Shown here: piece by piece, positions 32,986 through 36,826 of the stretch
Numbering within the stretch: position 1 is the stretch's first letter
Layout of the letters: every line of letters begins with the position of its first letter
Assembly: GCA_945829235.1 (NCBI GenBank)
Contig: CALZUA010000031.1
Coordinates: 1 to 36,826, forward strand
From: an uncultured Clostridia bacterium
Lineage (GTDB): Bacteria; Bacillota; Clostridia; Oscillospirales; Ruminococcaceae
Reading direction: 5' to 3'
DNA: 36,826 nucleotides
Position numbers and translations under genes: made by a program
The notes under the pieces: generated by a model
The model's input: the letters and a program-made list of their open reading frames with translations, nothing else
Told to the model about the DNA's origin: nothing
Database searches by the model: none

Positions 32986-34960
32986 TGACAAAAGCTCTTC
33001 CGGCGGGGAGAGCGGCGGTTACGATTCCGGTGTAAGCGACAGTGGTATCGGAGAAGGTTCAGGCACTTTTGAGGGAAGCGACTCCGGAATAGAATCCGGT
33101 GGGAATTTCGATTTTAGCGATTCCGAAATTGATAGTGATGGAGTAAAATTTGACTTTGATGCCTCGGAAATAGATACCGCAGGGGATAAATTTGACTTCG
33201 ATTACGAAAATTTGGAAATGTCAAATTTGCCCGAAACGGAGGAATCTCAAGAAAAAATTAATCCTGCCGAAATAAATTATAATTCTGTAGTTGGAAATGA
33301 TGTTGAGAATAAAGAGAGTGTGGAGCATCAAAACGAAATACTCGATATTAACTCTCAACTTTCCGAAATAAGAGGATATCCTCAAGATGCAGAGAAGTTA
33401 ATAGGGAAAGATACGCTTAAAAATCGTATTGAGAAAGACACAACCGTTGACAAAGACGCTGATATGAGTTCGCGCTATATTGACATTACCAGAGCAAAGG
33501 GGTTTCTTCAGGAAGAGATGATCAAGTCAACCCTAATAAATGATTTTGAAGTATCCGAACATACGGTAAAGTCGGTGCATAATGATGGCACGGTTACTTA
33601 TACGGATATTGAGGCGGTTGCGAAACATAATCTAGAAATAAATGGTGGTTTGGTCATATCTGCGGGAGAGAAAATTGCTATTGAATCTAAAGCGGGCAAC
33701 GAAAAGTATATTGCCTCACAGATTGAACATATTGATAAGCAACTTCAGGGAATGCCTGATGATTCACATCGTTTGCTTTTTATAACCGCTGATGTCAATC
33801 GACTCAATGATGAGGACAGGGCGAGGCTTGAAAACGTTCTTCAAAAAAACAATGCCTCGATGAATGTAGTGCCCTATTACGCCTATGATTTGACGGATAC
33901 CATTATGCACATGAGGATTGATACAGATGTTAAGCTCAGGGATGACGAGTTTGAAGAAATAGATGATGAAAATCAAGCAACATTCAATTCTGACGAAAAG
34001 TTGTCATTTGGCGGTGCTGTAGAGGCTCTTTTTGGAAGCAGGACAGTGAAGGGAAATAATGCATCGGAATCAGTCAATGAGAGCATAAACAGATATCTTG
34101 AAGGTGATGAAAATACGCAGCCAGATGCTGATGAAAGAGAATCTCTTATTGCAAAGGAAGAGGAGCGCCTTGAGGCTGATAGGGAAACGGTAAAACGCCT
34201 TCTTGAGGAAAACAAAGAGTTGAGCGAACTTTCTGATGAAGAACGTGCGGCGGTGCTGAACGTTGCGATAGTTAAGGCAATGGAACATGACCCATCGCTT
34301 TCATTGGACAAGGCGGAGGATTATCGAAGCAAAATTCAGTTTGTCACACTTTCAGAGGTTGCCAAGGATATCGGTATGGACCTGAACTATGCAAGAAGAA
34401 TACAGGGATATTATTCCCCTGAAGGAGGAATGAGGATAAATGTTGACGCGTATGGCTCAGATACTGATGAGGCGCTTGTCACCATTGAACACGAGGCGAT
34501 ACATATGCTTGCACAACGCTACGACAGCAATGACAAGGCTATTCCTGGTATGACGGGATTAAAAAACAATAAACTTTCCGGAAGAGCAAATAATACCGGT
34601 ATGAACGAAGGAGTAACGGAGATGTATGCATCACGGGATATGTCGGAACTACTTCCAGATCGCCAAGAACGAAGTTATGTTCGAGAAGTTAAGGTTATGA
34701 CAAGGTATGAGTCTATTGTTGGCGCTGACATACTCCATGAGGCATATATGAAAAGCGGAGTAACTCCTCTCAAAGAGGATTTTGACAAGTATATGGGTGA
34801 ACGGCAATTTGATAATTTCTGCATTATTATGGATATAATGCTTTTAGCGGAAGAAAATCGTGATGGTGATGAGGCAGAAGATATGCATCAAGAGCTCAAT
34901 GCTATGATGGATGAGTATGCCAAGAGAAAGGAGAATAACGGCAATGAAAACAGTCGATGA
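32972..34960 (+). CDS. Acidic protein with nuclease-like core and HExxH metalloprotease
   Basis: 662 residues from ATG 32972, with GGGGTGAT (32957-32964) 7 nt before; a GTG at 32960 is the alternative. Residues 1-75 are Ser/Gly/Asp-rich and very acidic, a probable disordered tail. Residues about 165-300 have an alpha/beta pattern with IAIESKAGN (E238-x-K240), compatible with a PD-(D/E)xK nuclease-like fold, though the first acidic motif is unclear. The C-terminal part has HEAIH (H507, E508, H511) followed by NEGVTE (545-550), the signature of a gluzincin metalloprotease with the third ligand in the NEGxTE motif. This is the best effector candidate of the operon. No signal peptide, so it acts inside the cell. 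Confidence 0.78.
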   Translation: MALDDDKSSSGGESGGYDSGVSDSGIGEGSGTFEGSDSGIESGGNFDFSDSEIDSDGVKFDFDASEIDTAGDKFDFDYENLEMSNLPETEESQEKINPAEINYNSVVGNDVENKESVEHQNEILDINSQLSEIRGYPQDAEKLIGKDTLKNRIEKDTTVDKDADMSSRYIDITRAKGFLQEEMIKSTLINDFEVSEHTVKSVHNDGTVTYTDIEAVAKHNLEINGGLVISAGEKIAIESKAGNEKYIASQIEHIDKQLQGMPDDSHRLLFITADVNRLNDEDRARLENVLQKNNASMNVVPYYAYDLTDTIMHMRIDTDVKLRDDEFEEIDDENQATFNSDEKLSFGGAVEALFGSRTVKGNNASESVNESINRYLEGDENTQPDADERESLIAKEEERLEADRETVKRLLEENKELSELSDEERAAVLNVAIVKAMEHDPSLSLDKAEDYRSKIQFVTLSEVAKDIGMDLNYARRIQGYYSPEGGMRINVDAYGSDTDEALVTIEHEAIHMLAQRYDSNDKAIPGMTGLKNNKLSGRANNTGMNEGVTEMYASRDMSELLPDRQERSYVREVKVMTRYESIVGADILHEAYMKSGVTPLKEDFDKYMGERQFDNFCIIMDIMLLAEENRDGDEAEDMHQELNAMMDEYAKRKENNGNENSR

Positions 34961-35411
34961 GATTCTTAATCAAGTGGAGGCAGAGGCATTTGACGGAATA
35001 ACCTCCGACAGTATTAAAATCAGATTGAGGACAATGTATGAGCGTGTGTTGCAGTCTGCAAAGCCCGAGGATATAGACGCAGTGGTTACGGATATTGTTG
35101 AATATGAAAATGAATCGTCCCTTTCTACATTGAAGAAGCTCAACAAGTATCTCAACTTGACTGTTGAAACTACACTTTCAGATTATTCAAGGGCATCAAT
35201 GTATTTTGCGCTGAACAGAGCGGAAACCGGAAGGAAACACCCCGTAGCGGCGTACTTAATCGAGACATTTAATTCTTTTGTGGATGAGAATGAGCAGGAG
35301 ATTAAGGCGTTGGATGAACTTCTTCTTGTATCGGATATTCTTTTGGATTTCAATTATGCCTCTGGAAATTCTGATGTAATGAGCCTGCGCGTTAAAAATA
35401 TCCTTTTTTAA
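34944..35411 (+). CDS. Small helical protein, last gene of the operon
   Basis: 155 residues from ATG 34944, preceded by AAAGGAG (34927-34933) and overlapping the previous stop by 17 bp. All-helical by pattern, no known motif. The overlap suggests tight coupling to the metalloprotease, so an immunity or inhibitor role is conceivable but not shown. The stop codon lies only 2-3 bp before the end of an IS3 element, so the original C-terminus may have been altered. Confidence 0.75.
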   Translation: MKTVDEILNQVEAEAFDGITSDSIKIRLRTMYERVLQSAKPEDIDAVVTDIVEYENESSLSTLKKLNKYLNLTVETTLSDYSRASMYFALNRAETGRKHPVAAYLIETFNSFVDENEQEIKALDELLLVSDILLDFNYASGNSDVMSLRVKNILF

Positions 35412-35413
35412 AA

Positions 35414-35776
35414 TGTCCTGGAACTTATAACTGGACTGCCCCATTTTGTACAGACAGTACAAAAATCCCCCTATGGTATAAAATAAGCAACAAACTGGTG
35501 CCGAGTAGCAAGCGGTGCCAGTTTTGTTTTGAGCTGAATGCGTTCATTGTTGTAAAACCAGATGTAGTCATCAATCAGTTTTTGCGCTTGCTTGTAGGTG
35601 TCAATCTTCTGACGGTAAATGCATTCAGTTTTGAGAATTGAGAAGAAGTTTTCGGCTAAAGCGTTGTCATATGGGTTGCCACGTCTTGACATTGACGGCG
35701 TAATGTTGTATAATTGTGTTAGGCGATAATATTCATGAGAGACATATTGTGTGCCTTGGTCGAGTCTGAATAACCA
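35414..35776 (-). mobile_element. IS3-family element, remnant
   Basis: The 3' end of an IS3-type orfB and its terminal sequence (beginning TGTCCTGGAACTTATAACTG near 35414) are present. The 5' part is missing at the border with the IS256-type element. Both boundaries are approximate; no flanking duplication could be matched. Confidence 0.6.
35471..35776 (-). pseudogene. IS3-family transposase OrfB, C-terminal fragment
   Basis: The frame can be read from about 35776 to 35471. It contains LDQGTQYVSHEYYRL, where IS3 transposases have the second catalytic aspartate, then SMSRRGNPYDNALAENFF with the catalytic glutamate, and the closing IWFYNNERIQ motif. The first third of the integrase core is missing, so it is inactive. 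It is cut off near the start of the IS256-type transposase, which reads in the other direction. Confidence 0.85.
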
Positions 35777-36826
35777 ACCGTGTAAATGCCAATAATACCC
35801 ACAAGAAAGTGAGGTATTGCATATGAAAAGAACACACGGATTGGACGAAAGAGAGATGGAACTGGTAAAGCTGCTGATGGCAGATTGCCAGACGACAGGA
35901 GATATTCAAGCGAAGTTGAAACGGCTTTTGGCCGGGACGATTGAGCAGATGCTTGAGGCGGAAATGGACGAACATCTCGGCTATGAGAAGAATTCTGTTG
36001 AAGGAAACAACTCCGGAAACAGCAGAAATGGCTACGGTAAAAAGACAATAATCAGCGATTACGGCGAGTGCGAAATCGCTGTTCCCCGCGATAGAAACGG
36101 CGAGTTTGAGCCAAAAGTCATTGAAAAACGACAGACAAGAACCGACGAGATTGAACAGAAAATCCTGCAGATGTATGCGAAAGGAATGTCCCAGCGCGAC
36201 ATCGAAGATACGTTAAAGCAAATCTACGGAACCGAGATTTCGCAAGGGTTAGTTTCGAGGATAACCGACAAAATCTTGCCCGAAGTCAACGAGTGGCAGA
36301 ACCGTCCGCTTGAAGCTATTTATCCGGTGGTTTTCTTCGACGGTATCGTGTTCAATTCGCGCAAGGATAACAAAATCGTCACGAAATGCGTGTACTCGGT
36401 TTTGGGCATAAATATGGATGGTCAGAAAGAAATTATCGGCACTTGGATATCTGAAAATGAGTCGGCAAGCTTCTACGCGAGTATCTGCGCAGACCTCAAA
36501 AACCGCGGTGTAAAGGACATTTTCATTGCCTGTCACGATAACCTTACGGGACTTTGTGATGCGATAAACTCGATTTTCCCGAAGACAAAAAATCAACTCT
36601 GCATAGTCCATCAGATTCGCAACAGCTGTAAGTTCGTGCCGTACAAAGACCGCAAGGCAGTCTGCGCTGACTTGAAGAAAATTTACGGTGCTGTGAACCT
36701 TGATGACGCTGAATTTGCCAAGGAAGAGTTCCGTGAAAAGTGGGATAAGAAGTACCCGAATATTCTGAAATCCTGGGATAAAAACTGGGCTGAATTGACC
36801 GTATTCTTCGAATATCCGCAGGAGAT
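35777..36826 (+). mobile_element. IS256-family element, left part (runs off window)
   Basis: The element probably starts around 35777 (sequence ACCGTGTAAATGCC), about 45 bp before the transposase ATG. It truncates or abuts the IS3 remnant. The right end is outside the window, so the boundary is an estimate. Confidence 0.55.
35823..36826 (+). CDS. IS256-family (mutator-type) transposase, partial
   Basis: The ATG at 35823 is preceded by AAAGTGAGG. The open frame continues to the window end, giving 334 codons of an expected about 400. It shows the family tract MLEAEMDEHLGYEKN, then NSRNGYGKKTI, the first catalytic aspartate in VVFFDGIVF, the second in ACHDNLTGL, and the strongly conserved CIVHQIRNSCKFV. 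The catalytic glutamate lies near or beyond the edge. The visible part is intact, so the copy may be active. It forms the right border of the island. Confidence 0.92.
   Translation, partial: MKRTHGLDEREMELVKLLMADCQTTGDIQAKLKRLLAGTIEQMLEAEMDEHLGYEKNSVEGNNSGNSRNGYGKKTIISDYGECEIAVPRDRNGEFEPKVIEKRQTRTDEIEQKILQMYAKGMSQRDIEDTLKQIYGTEISQGLVSRITDKILPEVNEWQNRPLEAIYPVVFFDGIVFNSRKDNKIVTKCVYSVLGINMDGQKEIIGTWISENESASFYASICADLKNRGVKDIFIACHDNLTGLCDAINSIFPKTKNQLCIVHQIRNSCKFVPYKDRKAVCADLKKIYGAVNLDDAEFAKEEFREKWDKKYPNILKSWDKNWAELTVFFEYPQE

Noticed and set aside
35719-36048. Minus-strand frames across the IS3/IS256 border
   Set aside because: The plus frame from 35823 is a clear IS256-type transposase; the minus frame there is a shadow apart from the IS3 fragment below 35776.
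1-36826. CRISPR arrays, tRNA or rRNA genes
   Set aside because: I saw no regularly spaced repeats of 24-40 bp and no cloverleaf or rRNA-like sequence.

Overview
The window looks like an accessory island from a low-to-mid GC Gram-positive anaerobe, probably a Clostridia or Oscillospiraceae-type gut bacterium. The reasons are AT-rich genes with strong GGAGG ribosome binding sites, frequent TTG and GTG starts, TTGACA/TATAAT promoters, oxygen-sensitive radical SAM enzymes, and IS30, IS21, IS3 and IS256 family transposons. This taxonomic guess is inference from style only; no rRNA or core gene is present.

Layout. Positions 1 to about 215 hold the start of an IS30-type transposase gene that runs off the left edge. 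A Lon/MoxR-like AAA+ ATPase (434-1648) is followed by a tiny DnaJ-type zinc-finger gene (1812-4477). That gene is split cleanly by a 2,497-bp IS21-family element (1879-4375), which left a 7-bp target duplication; the element's own istB carries a -1 frameshift. Then come a minus-strand helical/TPR-like protein (4611-6314), a small divergent hypothetical (6455-6808) and a metallophosphoesterase (6831-7493). A 961-residue Sel1-repeat protein (7666-10551) follows behind a clear promoter. Next is a compact RiPP cassette: PqqD-like carrier (10642), radical SAM/SPASM enzyme (10936) and an unlisted 44-residue Cys-containing precursor (12068-12202), closed by a terminator at 12244-12285.

From about 12402 to 35411 sixteen genes run in one direction with gaps of -38 to +76 bp, so they look like a single operon of about 23 kb. 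In order they encode: a membrane protein; an Hsp70 lacking its lid; a pseudokinase-like/actin-like ATPase fusion; a NrdG-like radical SAM activase; an unknown protein; a coiled-coil protein; a coiled-coil protein with one membrane segment; a tandem CbbX-type AAA+ ATPase; a zinc-ribbon membrane protein; a P-loop GTPase; a probable degenerate GTPase; two unknown proteins of about 335 residues; a second zinc-ribbon membrane protein; a HerA-type ATPase; a large acidic protein with a possible nuclease-like core and an HExxH metalloprotease domain; and a small helical protein.

How it may work (inference): the set combines nucleotide-driven switches (GTPase and pseudo-GTPase), chaperone-like ATPases, AAA+ remodelers, scaffold repeats, membrane anchors and a putative protease/nuclease effector. 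This resembles the general design of NTP-dependent biological conflict (defence) systems, but I do not recognise this exact gene set. The right edge carries an IS3-family remnant interrupted by, or abutting, an IS256-family transposase that runs off the window. Transposons on both sides and inside support an island that moves or is under turnover.
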